Assembly (NCBI GenBank): GCA_021325295.1
Contig: JAJPHM010000045.1
Location: 1 to 48,622 of the forward strand
Length of the DNA stretch: 48,622 bases
Direction: 5' to 3'
Origin: Nitrososphaeraceae archaeon
Lineage (GTDB): Archaea > Thermoproteota > Nitrososphaeria > Nitrososphaerales > Nitrososphaeraceae
Shown here: positions 9,235 through 16,670 of the stretch, one piece after another
How positions within the stretch are numbered: the first letter of the stretch is position 1
Layout of the letters: every line of letters starts with the position of its first letter
Program-made: the position numbers and the translations under genes
The notes under the pieces: generated by a model
What the model was told of the DNA's origin: nothing
The model's input: the letters and a program-made list of their open reading frames with translations, nothing else
The model's database searches: none

Positions 9235-9749
9235 ATAGATTGTTCTTTGATACCTCGGCGTATGTGAAAATATTTTCTCAAGAACCAGGAAGCCAAGAGG
9301 TAACACACCTGATGGAATTGGCGCATGAGGGTCGAATCCAAATACTTCTTTCTGTCTGGGCAATCAATGAAGCGATTGCTGCTATAGACAGGAAGTACAA
9401 TCAACGACACGAGATCACATTAGAGGACAGGGATACTGTCATTGCAACTATACTGCAACAGGGTCTCGAGTGGAGTGACCCAAAATACAATGTTTATTTT
9501 GTTCCCCTTGAAAAAACCATCATAAATGGATCCATAACCTTGGTTACAAAATTGCACATATCCGCTGACGATGCCATTCAGGTATATACCAGTTTCATTA
9601 AACATTGTGAAGCATTCATTTGCTCTGATGAGCATATCAAAAATAATGTTGATCACAAACTCGAAGATATGCGTATCCTTGACATCACAGATTCGTACGA
9701 AACTAACAGGCTATTCAAGTGCATAGAGCAAGAAAGGCCATTTTACTAG
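9231..9749 (+). CDS. PIN-domain toxin (VapC-like)
   Basis: A 172-residue PIN nuclease. The acidic metal-binding residues are D7 in LFFDTSAYVK, E47 in AINEAIAAI, D113/D114 in SADDAIQVY and D133 in FICSDEHI. These are the four positions expected for the Mg-dependent active site, so it should be an active ribonuclease. It starts at TTG 9231, overlapping the upstream antitoxin stop. It is longer than the other three PIN proteins in the window (125-131 aa) and is not their close paralogue. Confidence 0.85.
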   Translation: MNRLFFDTSAYVKIFSQEPGSQEVTHLMELAHEGRIQILLSVWAINEAIAAIDRKYNQRHEITLEDRDTVIATILQQGLEWSDPKYNVYFVPLEKTIINGSITLVTKLHISADDAIQVYTSFIKHCEAFICSDEHIKNNVDHKLEDMRILDITDSYETNRLFKCIEQERPFY

Positions 9750-9759
9750 ATCCTATGTT

Positions 9760-10320
9760 TTACTTTTGATATTCAAAGTTGTTATCGGCCTCCTTCAGGA
9801 AAGGAAGATCCAGATCCTTTTTTATCATCACCGGATTGCCATCTGGCCACTTGACTCCAACCTCCGGGTCATTCCATAGAATGCCTCTCTCGTGTTCTGG
9901 CGAGTATTCATCGTCTACTTTATAGATCACGTCTGCCTCATCGCTTAATACCTCAAATCCATGCGCAAATCCCCTGGGAACGTAAAGCAGCCTGTGGTTC
10001 TTCTCTGACAGAATCTCGCCAACCCACTTGCCGTATGTAGGCGAGCCTTTCCTGACATCAACTGCCACATCAAATATCTCTCCTTTAATAGCCATGACAA
10101 GCTTGGCCTGTGCCTTTGGGTTCTTTTGGTAATGCAAGCCCCTCAATACTCCCTTGATTGAATGAGAATGGTTGTCCTGAACAAATTTGGATGTTATTCC
10201 GTTTGGAATAAAGGTGGACTCCTTGTAGCTTTCCATAAAAAAGCCCCTCTGGTCTGAAAATGCTTTTGCTTCTACCAATATTACATCAGGTATTGCCAGG
10301 CGAGTAAACTGGAATGGCAT
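9760..10320 (-). CDS. rfbC: dTDP-4-dehydrorhamnose 3,5-epimerase
   Basis: Cupin-type epimerase that converts dTDP-4-dehydro-6-deoxyglucose to dTDP-4-dehydro-L-rhamnose, the third step of dTDP-rhamnose synthesis. Diagnostic segments are SDQRGFFMESY, the catalytic-His block LRGLHYQKNPKAQAKLV, DVAVDVRKGSPTYGKW, and FAHGFEVLSDEADVIYKVDD followed by YSPEHERGILWND. The length of 186 aa matches RfbC. The other dTDP-rhamnose genes are not in the window, but the epimerase fits the surface-glycan genes around it. It converges on the PIN toxin at 9231-9749 with only about 10 bases between stops. Confidence 0.95.
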   Translation of the reverse strand: MPFQFTRLAIPDVILVEAKAFSDQRGFFMESYKESTFIPNGITSKFVQDNHSHSIKGVLRGLHYQKNPKAQAKLVMAIKGEIFDVAVDVRKGSPTYGKWVGEILSEKNHRLLYVPRGFAHGFEVLSDEADVIYKVDDEYSPEHERGILWNDPEVGVKWPDGNPVMIKKDLDLPFLKEADNNFEYQK

Positions 10321-10437
10321 TGTTTAGTCAGTCAAGACGATAATGCAGGTAAGATAAATGCTTTTCAACGTAAGCTGGGGCTCCGTTAACTCAACCCCCA
10401 TCTCTGGCAAGGTACGTCATGAATCGTATCCTGTCTG

Positions 10438-10770
10438 CTAACTTTCCAGATTTGTACTATGGATTGATTTTAGAGGAACTGTAATCGGCATTTCACCAAG
10501 TGAAATTTTCTGATTTCCTTTAATTAATTCCACTGAGACTTTGCTGTTTGCAGTTTCAAACGGGCCGGAAGCGCTGCGTGATTTCTTTGGATCAGATAAC
10601 TTTAGATCCAGTATGTCGGCTACCTCCTTTGGGATAAATGACGTATCGGCTCCAGAATCAACAAGCATGGCTATTCTAAAAGCCTTGACACCGTTTGTGA
10701 GCCTTATTTCCACCCTGGGCCTTGGAATAGTTCTGCCATCGTGCTTGTCGTTAACATATTTGAATGTCAA
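10438..10770 (-). CDS. Retropepsin-like aspartic protease, C-terminally short
   Basis: Residues 1-100 match the N-terminal half of an archaeal retropepsin. The catalytic motif is AMLVDSGADTSFIPKEVADI, and later strands are VSVELIKGNQKISLGEMPIT. Retropepsins act as dimers and need a downstream psi-loop of the type (L/I)(L/I)GR(D/N). Here the frame stops at 10438-10440, where that element is expected, and only an out-of-frame TYLARDGG is seen beyond. The gene therefore looks truncated and is probably inactive as a protease. It lies 92 bases downstream of DUF5678 (10863-11060). A degenerate partner cassette is at 8397-8834. Confidence 0.75.
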   Translation of the reverse strand: MTFKYVNDKHDGRTIPRPRVEIRLTNGVKAFRIAMLVDSGADTSFIPKEVADILDLKLSDPKKSRSASGPFETANSKVSVELIKGNQKISLGEMPITVPLKSIHSTNLES

Positions 10771-10862
10771 TGTACGAGATTTGGCTCTAACGGAAGCTCA
10801 TTTAACAATCAGGGTAGAAAAGTTCTGCTTAATATATTGAAATGGGCTGAATTAAAATAAAG

Positions 10863-11060
10863 TCAGAGGATTAGTGTTTCCTGTTCTCTAGGCACTCTTG
10901 TAAACAATGGCTCTTTGTTACTAGCTATCTTCTTTGCCTCTTCGTAGACCTTTTTCAGGTCATCTCCACTGGCAATGACTTTATTCCCAAGAATAGCTAC
11001 CCACTTGCCTGCATATTCAGACATATCTGCAACTGAGTAAAAGTCAAATTCTTGGGTCAT
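10863..11060 (-). CDS. DUF5678 family protein
   Basis: A 65-residue DUF5678 protein. The core is YAGKWVAILGNKVIASGDDL, then a helix KKVYEEAKKI, and the ending VPREQETLIL. The fold is probably a small beta-hairpin/helix/strand unit. Function is unknown; in archaea it recurs beside retropepsins, as in this cassette. It begins at the ATG at 11058-11060 and runs divergently from the RHH antitoxin gene at 11164. Confidence 0.88.
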   Translation of the reverse strand: MTQEFDFYSVADMSEYAGKWVAILGNKVIASGDDLKKVYEEAKKIASNKEPLFTRVPREQETLIL

Positions 11061-11146
11061 GTTGGATCATTAGTGCTTCTCCGTGATAAAGATATCTTCT
11101 TGTATGGCTGGCAACGATATCAAAGATAAAAAGGTTTTAAGGCAAT

Positions 11147-11161
11147 ACCTGTAATACAGGT
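11147..11161. promoter_or_regulatory. Palindromic operator of vapBC
   Basis: ACCTGTAATACAGGT is a perfect 15-base palindrome with a single central base, ending 2 bases before the antitoxin ATG at 11164. A TATA-like TTTTAA lies about 26 bases upstream of the ATG. The RHH antitoxin encoded next is the obvious ligand. Confidence 0.65.
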
Positions 11162-11163
11162 GT

Positions 11164-11388
11164 ATGACAACAATAAGTGTGAGGATACCTGACAGCGAAA
11201 GGGCGGAGCTTGCCAAGTACGGCAGAGTATCTGATGTTATCCGGAATGCCATAAAGCTATACCTAGAGACCAACAGGTCCAGAGCTGTTTTCAAAAGATT
11301 AAGAAAACTTCAGACTTCAGACATGGTAAAAACAACACAGCTAGAGGACCTGAGCCTAATCAAAGATGACAGAGCCCGGCGCCAGTAG
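11164..11388 (+). CDS. vapB: Ribbon-helix-helix antitoxin (VapB-like)
   Basis: A 74-residue MetJ/Arc/CopG-type protein. The beta-ribbon is MTTISVRIPDSERAELAKYG, followed by helix VSDVIRNAIKLYLET. The second half (LRKLQTSDMVKT...) should wrap the toxin. It is followed 23 bases later by a PIN gene, and the palindrome at 11147-11161 is its probable operator. The 23-base gap is a TCAG/TCGG micro-repeat. The transcript looks leaderless or nearly so. Confidence 0.85.
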   Translation: MTTISVRIPDSERAELAKYGRVSDVIRNAIKLYLETNRSRAVFKRLRKLQTSDMVKTTQLEDLSLIKDDRARRQ

Positions 11389-11411
11389 TATCATAGTCAG
11401 TCAGTCGGTCG

Positions 11412-11789
11412 GTGGATGCCCTGCTAGAAATACTTGTTGCAGATAGCAGTTATCTTGTCCATGGATTGCTAAAAGATGCAACTCTGCTAGAAGAGAAAAC
11501 AATTATCTCGCCAGATCTGGCCCTCTACGAAGTCACCAACACCATTTGGAAACATCAAGTGCTTTTAAAAGATCTGCAGAATGGAAAGAAATTCTTGGAC
11601 TTGTTCTATGAGCTTGTTGAAATGAATACTATCCAGCTTGTCAGACCAGATAGAACAATTCTTGCACAAGCTTGCAAAATTGCAGCAAGCAACAGGTGTT
11701 CCGTATACGACGCAATTTTTGTTGCTCTGGCACAGGGTTTGGGTCTGACGCTAGAAACATTTGACGAGCTGCAAAAGAAACTCAAATAG
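11412..11789 (+). CDS. vapC: PIN-domain toxin (VapC)
   Basis: A 125-residue PIN ribonuclease starting at GTG 11412. The metal-binding acids are visible as D11 in LVADSSYLVHG, E40 in LALYEVTNTIW and the Asp in SVYDAIFVALAQ. The C-terminal acid is in LETFDELQ. It pairs with the RHH antitoxin upstream. It is a typical VapC length and cuts tRNA or other RNA in characterised relatives; the target here is unknown. Confidence 0.88.
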   Translation: MDALLEILVADSSYLVHGLLKDATLLEEKTIISPDLALYEVTNTIWKHQVLLKDLQNGKKFLDLFYELVEMNTIQLVRPDRTILAQACKIAASNRCSVYDAIFVALAQGLGLTLETFDELQKKLK

Positions 11790-11811
11790 AATATCTATCC
11801 TATTCTATTGC

Positions 11812-12204
11812 CTACCAGCTTTCAATTTTCAATCCAAGCACTCTTTCAAAGTGCCTGCGATTTCGAGTGAGTAATGTTTCGCCCTGTGTAAGAACAATAC
11901 TTGCAATCAAAAGGTCAGATTCGCCAATAGTATGTGATTTCATTTCAAACTCAAGCCGGCCGGCAAGCCTCGCAGACGGGCTGTCCAATACCAGAATTTC
12001 CACTAAATCAAGAAGTTCTGCTACTCTATTTATCTCACTTTCTTTTCTTTTTGACCTGTAAACTCCTTTGTAGAGTTCAAATGCAGTAATTGCAGTAGTA
12101 CAGATCTGTCCGAGTTCCAATTCTTCAAGCTTTTTTAGAGCATCCTGGCTATTTTGTAACCATGCTATAAGAAAATCTGTATCTGCGCAAACCATATCAA
12201 TCAA
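11812..12204 (-). CDS. vapC: PIN-domain toxin (VapC), paralogue of 19110
   Basis: A 130-residue PIN ribonuclease with VCADTDFLIAWLQNSQDALK at the N-terminus (D8 and D10), E43 in AFELYKGVYRSK, IGESDLLIASIVL and the terminal LLTRNRRHFERV. It is clearly paralogous to the toxin at 19110-19505 (shared VYRSK/AYRSK, IGESDLLIASI, LxTRNxxHFERV). It lies 4 bases downstream of its antitoxin gene and converges with the vapC at 11412-11789. Confidence 0.92.
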   Translation of the reverse strand: MIDMVCADTDFLIAWLQNSQDALKKLEELELGQICTTAITAFELYKGVYRSKRKESEINRVAELLDLVEILVLDSPSARLAGRLEFEMKSHTIGESDLLIASIVLTQGETLLTRNRRHFERVLGLKIESW

Positions 12205-12208
12205 TTAA

Positions 12209-12448
12209 CTAGATCGTCGGATCTTGTGTTTTGAAGTTCTTTCTAAATTCCTTGCTTGTATCTTGTATAATTTTTGCCGTCTCAGAGCTGAGAGGTTCTC
12301 TACTTTTTGCAAGTTGCAATAGCATTTTTGCGCTCCCTTTTTCAAATCCCAATCGCATAATTACATCAGTAAAAGATTCATTTGGCCTCTTTCTCCTCTT
12401 CAAAACTTCGTATGCTTCTTCAGAAATCATTATTGTCTTGTTGCCCAT
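12209..12448 (-). CDS. vapB: VapB-type antitoxin (DUF217 family)
   Basis: The longest frame begins at 12499, but the ATG at 12446-12448 (MGNKTIMISEEAYEVLKRRK) is preferred because a TATA box lies 21-30 bases upstream and the paralogue at 19509 aligns from the same point. The family is the archaeal VapB antitoxin PF02697. The signature is ISEEAYEVLKRRKRPNESFT followed by DVIMRLG, and the toxin-binding tail is ETAKIIQDTSKEFRKNF. It pairs with vapC at 11812-12204. Confidence 0.88.
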   Translation of the reverse strand: MGNKTIMISEEAYEVLKRRKRPNESFTDVIMRLGFEKGSAKMLLQLAKSREPLSSETAKIIQDTSKEFRKNFKTQDPTI

Positions 12449-12452
12449 AATA

Positions 12453-12478
12453 TCTGTATATGCGTCTGTATATATAAA
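12453..12478 (-). promoter_or_regulatory. Leaderless vapBC promoter with CTGTATAT repeats
   Basis: On the minus strand a TATA box (TTTATATATA, 12469-12478) lies 21-30 bases upstream of the antitoxin ATG. On the plus strand the same stretch holds two direct copies of CTGTATAT (12454-12461 and 12466-12473), which may be the operator. A very similar CTGTGTATATAAA lies before the paralogous module at 19771-19800. Confidence 0.6.
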
Positions 12479-12518
12479 TCTTGAAGCAAGATGCCACAAG
12501 CAGTCTGATACGACCTAT

Positions 12519-13220
12519 TTAGCCTATCTGGGATTTCTCTATGTCCTTGACCTCGTTTCCCACAACCGTCAATACAAGTGGCCTGCTGCATCCACGGATA
12601 AGCGAATAGACCTTTACAAACAGCTCTGGTGGCATAATCACCTTCTCTAGCCTTTTTGTCCTCTGTTCTACCGTCTCATTCAGCTGTTTTCGCTCATACA
12701 TAGCTAGCCTTTTTTCCAGCTGCAATATCTTTGAGATATGCGAATTCCCGAGATTGTTGAGCTCCTCTATCTTTTTGGCAAGCCTTTCATTTTCCTTCTT
12801 TAGTTCAGAGACCAGCGAATCCTCCTGCTCGCTGAAGGCGGCCTGCTCCCGCAGGATCGATCCTGCGTTTTCTGCCATTTTGATTCTGCTCAATGCCTGC
12901 CTTTCCCTTGCTGCCTGGTCCTTTGCCTCTGCAGGCAGCAACCTCCGGATGGTATCCTTCTGCCACACCCCTACAAGATCTCTGTATATCCTGTCGGCAG
13001 CATCAAAAGGTGCCATCCCTTCCTCTCTAACCAAAATATCATACATCCTCGGAACGTAGTATTTGGCCTTTAGCTGGTGCTCCTTTCCAAGCCTCATGGC
13101 TTCTTCCAAGAGCTGCTCATAAGTGAGGCTGCTCCTAGTGTAGCGTGCCTCGTCCTTCTTGGTCCTGTCCATTCCACCAGCTGCATACTGCATTTTCTGT
13201 TTATCCTTGCCATGCTGCAA
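12519..13220 (-). CDS. Coiled-coil protein of unknown function
   Basis: A 233-residue charged protein. The first 115 residues contain a helical region with LTYEQLLEEAMRLGKEHQLK and a segment YVPRMYDILVREEGMAPFDA that looks like a helical DNA- or protein-binding domain. Residues about 130-195 form a coiled coil (LVSELKKENERLAKKIEELN...LQLEKRLAMYERKQLNE). The C-terminal 40 residues end in a beta-like LVLTVVGNEVKDIEKSQIG. I do not recognise the family. It lies upstream of, and in the same direction as, the vapBC pair but is 20 bases past the longest antitoxin frame, so it is probably separate. Confidence 0.65.
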   Translation of the reverse strand: MQHGKDKQKMQYAAGGMDRTKKDEARYTRSSLTYEQLLEEAMRLGKEHQLKAKYYVPRMYDILVREEGMAPFDAADRIYRDLVGVWQKDTIRRLLPAEAKDQAARERQALSRIKMAENAGSILREQAAFSEQEDSLVSELKKENERLAKKIEELNNLGNSHISKILQLEKRLAMYERKQLNETVEQRTKRLEKVIMPPELFVKVYSLIRGCSRPLVLTVVGNEVKDIEKSQIG

Positions 13221-13402
13221 TCAGCTATGGCTGTTTTCATTTCCAAAGTCTTGTATAATGCCAGTTGTATGTAGCTTTTCCACTCACCTATTTGATGAGA
13301 AAAACTGATACCACCCCTGCTCAATTGCTATTTGCTAGTTTAGCGGGCACTCCCCGTCGCCCTCGCAGGATTGCAGAACTTTTAACCGGTGAACAGCAAG
13401 AA

Positions 13403-13427
13403 ATCCCACACTCTTTAGAGGTGGGAT
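13403..13427. repeat. Left-end hairpin of the TnpB element
   Basis: ATCCCAC pairs with GTGGGAT, and inside it CTCT pairs with AGAG across a TT loop and one bulged A. The bases that follow (GGGATGAATCGCC) match the left end of the short element at 42848-43176 (GGGATGAATCACC), showing that both belong to one IS605-like family. Confidence 0.7.
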
Positions 13428-13512
13428 GAATCGCCGTACTGCTATATCCTACCAAGAATGGCAGGCAACTAGCCTTTATAGTCGAGAACATATTCATCGG
13501 TAGTCCTACCAG

Positions 13513-14688
13513 ATGACGATTACGGTAAAGTGCAGACTGTATCCTACAGCTCAGCAGCAAGAGATGTTAGAACAGACCCTTGATGGCTGCAGATGGGTAT
13601 ACAATTACTTTAGAAACAAGCCAATGTCAATTTATGATATGCAGTTTGCTCTAACAGAGCTGAAAGAATCCCATCCTTGGTTGAGAAACTACCATTCTAA
13701 AATGTTGCAGATGGTTGTGCATCAGATAGATGTTGCTAGGTCTGGTCTTAGAGTCCTTAGCAAGCGCGGCAAAAAGACAGGAAAATTAAAGTATGCTGAA
13801 GAATGCAACACGTTCGTTTACAACCAGACAGGATTCAAGATAGAAAGACATGGTGATACTGACCTGCTTTGGTTATCAAAGGTAGGCTATGTTGGGGAGA
13901 TAAGGCTGCATCGCAGACAACCTTACAATATCAAGCAAATATCAATAACTAGAAAACCGTCAGGTAGATGGTATGCCAATATAGTTTGCGAGCAATCAAG
14001 GCCACTTGTTGTACCCCCTATTAATACTTCCAAATCAATAGGTATTGATGTTGGCATAACCAAATTTGTACATGACTCTGACAACCACTCGGTTGATAAT
14101 CCACAGTTTCTGAAAAAAATGCTAAAGCCATTACGAAGGGCAGACAGGAAAGTATCCAGAAGGCAGTTTGGCAGCTGCAATTACAAAAAAGCCAAAGGGA
14201 TGAGAGCTAGACTATGGGAAAGGATATACAACAAGCGGCATGACTTTTTGCACAAGCTATCGACTGTTTATGCTAAAAGATATGATTTGATATTTGTCGA
14301 GAAGCTGAACATCATGAATATGGTCAGAAATCACAAGCTGGCAAGAAGCATTGTAGATTCTGGATGGACAACTTTCAAAGCAATGCTAGAATACAAAGCC
14401 AAACTGGTCTTTGAAGTCAACTCCTATAATACTTCAGTTGATTGCTCAAGATGTGGAAACAAGGTAGCAAAATCACTCGCAGTACGTACTCATAGATGTG
14501 ACAAATGTGGTCTTGTACTTGACAGAGACTATAATGCTTCTCTGAATATTTTGCAAAGTGGTAAAGCGTTGCTTGGTGATGGTATTGGATTACCCATGGG
14601 ACATGGGGAATTTACGCCTGTAGAGATTGCAGCTCAGCAGCAGTCATTGAAGCAGGAAGAAGAAGCCCACGAATTAATTCGTGGGTAG
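13513..14688 (+). CDS. tnpB: RNA-guided nuclease TnpB (IS605 OrfB)
   Basis: A 391-residue TnpB, an ancestor-type relative of Cas12 that cuts DNA using a guide RNA from the element's right end. The N-terminal OrfB helix-turn-helix-like part is present (KCRLYPTAQQQEMLEQTLDG). The RuvC acids are D179 (SIGIDVGITKF), E263 (FVEKLNI) and D337/D339 in LDRDYNASLNIL. The zinc ribbon is C311xxC314...C329xxC332. All key residues are intact, so it may be active. The last eight codons and the stop lie inside the right-end hairpin (14666-14685). A guide RNA would be expected to overlap the 3' part of the gene and run past 14688. Confidence 0.95.
   Translation: MTITVKCRLYPTAQQQEMLEQTLDGCRWVYNYFRNKPMSIYDMQFALTELKESHPWLRNYHSKMLQMVVHQIDVARSGLRVLSKRGKKTGKLKYAEECNTFVYNQTGFKIERHGDTDLLWLSKVGYVGEIRLHRRQPYNIKQISITRKPSGRWYANIVCEQSRPLVVPPINTSKSIGIDVGITKFVHDSDNHSVDNPQFLKKMLKPLRRADRKVSRRQFGSCNYKKAKGMRARLWERIYNKRHDFLHKLSTVYAKRYDLIFVEKLNIMNMVRNHKLARSIVDSGWTTFKAMLEYKAKLVFEVNSYNTSVDCSRCGNKVAKSLAVRTHRCDKCGLVLDRDYNASLNILQSGKALLGDGIGLPMGHGEFTPVEIAAQQQSLKQEEEAHELIRG
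14666..14685. repeat. Right-end palindrome of the TnpB element
   Basis: CCCACGAATTAATTCGTGGG is a perfect 20-base palindrome that also encodes the last residues of TnpB. It is followed by TAG and TTCAC, the layout of IS605 right ends. It probably forms the 3' hairpin of the guide RNA scaffold and the transposition substrate. Confidence 0.7.
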
Positions 14689-14761
14689 TTCACCGACAAC
14701 CAGAAGACCAACAACAGGCAGGCTAAAGCGTTTTAATCTAAAATCATGTTAAATCCATCCA

Positions 14762-15244
14762 GTGAAGATCAGATCTCTTGGCAGGTTCCTAATCGACAGA
14801 TACAGAGATGCCATTCTATTCAACAGGAACCTGTTAATAGCTGCAGCTTGCGGCTTTATCGCAAGCACAGCAGTATCCGAACTCTATGCACTATATGATG
14901 CAAGCAAGCTCTATGACTCGCTTGTTGCATTGGCAACAGACTATGCCCTCTACCTTCCCGTTTTTGGGTTTCTGTTCTATCGCGACAACAAGGATAGATA
15001 TGCGGATGAACAAGGCAGGAGAAACAATAAACAGCTAAGAGAAGACCTCAAAAAGTTGCTTGCCGCCTTTTCTGTCTCTGAAGTTATTTATGCCATGGCC
15101 AGACTGTTAGCGCAGTACCAGCTGCTGACTGTATACGGAATTCAGCCTTATGAGGCAGCCATGCTGGGTGAATCAATCGCATGGGCAGTATTCTTTTTGT
15201 CAATTAACTTGATGGCCAGAGCAGTGCGGCTCTTCAAGAGCTAA
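14762..15244 (+). CDS. Membrane protein of unknown function
   Basis: A 160-residue integral membrane protein starting at GTG 14762. Three to four hydrophobic segments are visible: LLIAAACGFIASTAVSELYA, then about residues 58-73 (ALYLPVFGFLFY), about 98-112 and 134-153 (SIAWAVFFLSINLMARAV). A charged loop DNKDRYADEQGRRNNKQLRE separates segments 2 and 3. I know no named family. It lies just downstream of the TnpB element, in the same direction. Confidence 0.7.
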   Translation: MKIRSLGRFLIDRYRDAILFNRNLLIAAACGFIASTAVSELYALYDASKLYDSLVALATDYALYLPVFGFLFYRDNKDRYADEQGRRNNKQLREDLKKLLAAFSVSEVIYAMARLLAQYQLLTVYGIQPYEAAMLGESIAWAVFFLSINLMARAVRLFKS

Positions 15245-15327
15245 TGTGCGCCAGGCCCAGCTCACAAGCCAATGAATGACCAAGCGCAGATCATTCAGGC
15301 AAGCAAATAACCCCCCGCCCCCGCACT

Positions 15328-15348
15328 GCGAAAAGCTTGTTTTTTCGC
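15328..15348. terminator. Possible terminator hairpin
   Basis: GCGAAAA and TTTTCGC are perfect 7-bp arms around a GCTTGTT loop, preceded by a C-tract (CCCCCCGCCCCC). It lies between the membrane protein gene and the sugar isomerase gene, and nothing else is recognisable in 15245-15529 apart from the isomerase promoter A/T box. Confidence 0.35.
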
Positions 15349-15529
15349 CCGGCCCCTCAATACTGTTGATATCGTCTGATAGACGAATGCTAGCCAGAAT
15401 TTCAGACATTTTTTCAGAAAAATACCATAAATATTACATTTTTCTATAAGATTCAAGCGCTGCGAAATTAGTATAGAAGGATATGTACGTAAGACATTAA
15501 TACATGCATCAGTAAATCTGCTTGCCTGT

Positions 15530-16576
15530 ATGCTTAGGGAAGTTGATGTCCTGCTTGTAGACAATGGCCGCGTATACGAAATATACGAAAGATGGCCGGA
15601 TCATTTCAGGACAGCTTCAAAGATTAGTGCCAAGGTAGACCACAGTCCTGATTATTACAACTCTATTATCCAGTGTGGAATGGGAGGCTCTGGTACAAGC
15701 TGCGATATTATAGATACTGTTCTGCAATCGCACTCCAAGATCCAGTCACTTGTCCTGAAGACCATGTCTATGCCCAACCATGTAAACAATAGGTCACTAG
15801 TCATTGTAAACAGCGTTTCAGGCAATACTTCAGAATCGATTGCAATGATGCAGGATGCGGCAAGCAAAGGTGCTGAAGTTATCTGCATATCATCAGGTGG
15901 CCGGATGAAGGAGATGGCCGAGAAACTAGCATGCCAGCATATCGATATCCCCAACCTGAAACTTCCACGGGCTTCACTGCCGTACGTCCTCATGCCTGCA
16001 TTGAGGCTAATAGACCCCTTCCTGGATCAATCAATTGCAGACGAGATCTCGACCATCCACTTGCCGCTGTCAGAAACTGCCGAAACCATATCGATAAGAA
16101 CACCAGAACGCAAAAACATTTCAAAAAGGATTGCAAACTTTTTGACAGAAGGAGCAGCATTTTGTTTTGCCTCTCCTGCGCTGATGCCAGCAGCAACAAG
16201 GTTCAAGAATTCCCTTAATGAAAACGCCAAGATGCATTGCATCAGAGAATCCGTTCTGGAAGCATCGCACAACGAAATTGTGCCATTTACCTTTAACAAT
16301 AATTTTGTGCCCAAGATTCTTTTGCTAAAATGGATCAACGACTCTGAAATGGTTACCCAGCGCCATGACAGGATAAAATCACTTTTCTCGGAGATCGGCC
16401 ACTCATTGATTGAATTGCAAGCATATGAAAGGAGCCTGCTTGCTGCACTATTGTGTTCAATCTACATACTTGACTATGCCACTATCTATGCTGCTGTATC
16501 TAGGGGAATAGACCCATCTCCAACTCCGGCCATAGATATCCTCAAGGGCCTTGCCAAGTCACCGGGCATTTTTTAG
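15530..16576 (+). CDS. Bifunctional phosphoglucose/phosphomannose isomerase
   Basis: A 348-residue SIS-domain isomerase that interconverts glucose-6-P, mannose-6-P and fructose-6-P, feeding gluconeogenesis and sugar-nucleotide synthesis. The SIS phosphosugar site is IIQCGMGGSGTSCDIIDTVL, and the second loop is LVIVNSVSGNTSESIAMMQD. The C-terminal bact-PGI_C domain includes the conserved acid/His region LEASHNEIVPF. Length and domain order fit the archaeal bifunctional PGI/PMI family. A TATA-like CATAAATATTAC lies upstream at about 15426. Confidence 0.9.
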   Translation: MLREVDVLLVDNGRVYEIYERWPDHFRTASKISAKVDHSPDYYNSIIQCGMGGSGTSCDIIDTVLQSHSKIQSLVLKTMSMPNHVNNRSLVIVNSVSGNTSESIAMMQDAASKGAEVICISSGGRMKEMAEKLACQHIDIPNLKLPRASLPYVLMPALRLIDPFLDQSIADEISTIHLPLSETAETISIRTPERKNISKRIANFLTEGAAFCFASPALMPAATRFKNSLNENAKMHCIRESVLEASHNEIVPFTFNNNFVPKILLLKWINDSEMVTQRHDRIKSLFSEIGHSLIELQAYERSLLAALLCSIYILDYATIYAAVSRGIDPSPTPAIDILKGLAKSPGIF

Positions 16577-16670
16577 TCGACGTAGTTTTTGTATCATTAC
16601 ATTGTTGCAGTCTGCTCTACGTTAAGATTGCTAAATCACCCTTAAGTTCGGTTCTGCGTCCATTGCTCCA

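Larger units (their letters stand above)
13395..14693 (+). mobile_element. IS605-type element carrying tnpB only
   Basis: The left end probably begins at AGCAAGAAA (13395). It contains a hairpin at 13403-13427 (CCCAC-A-CTCT / AGAG-GTGGG) followed by GGGATGAATCGCC. The right end is the palindrome CCCACGAATTAATTCGTGGG followed by TAGTTCAC at 14693. Hairpins of this type and a lone tnpB are typical of IS1341-like IS200/IS605 elements. No tnpA (Y1 transposase) is present, so movement would need one in trans. The exact cleavage points are inferred. Confidence 0.8.
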
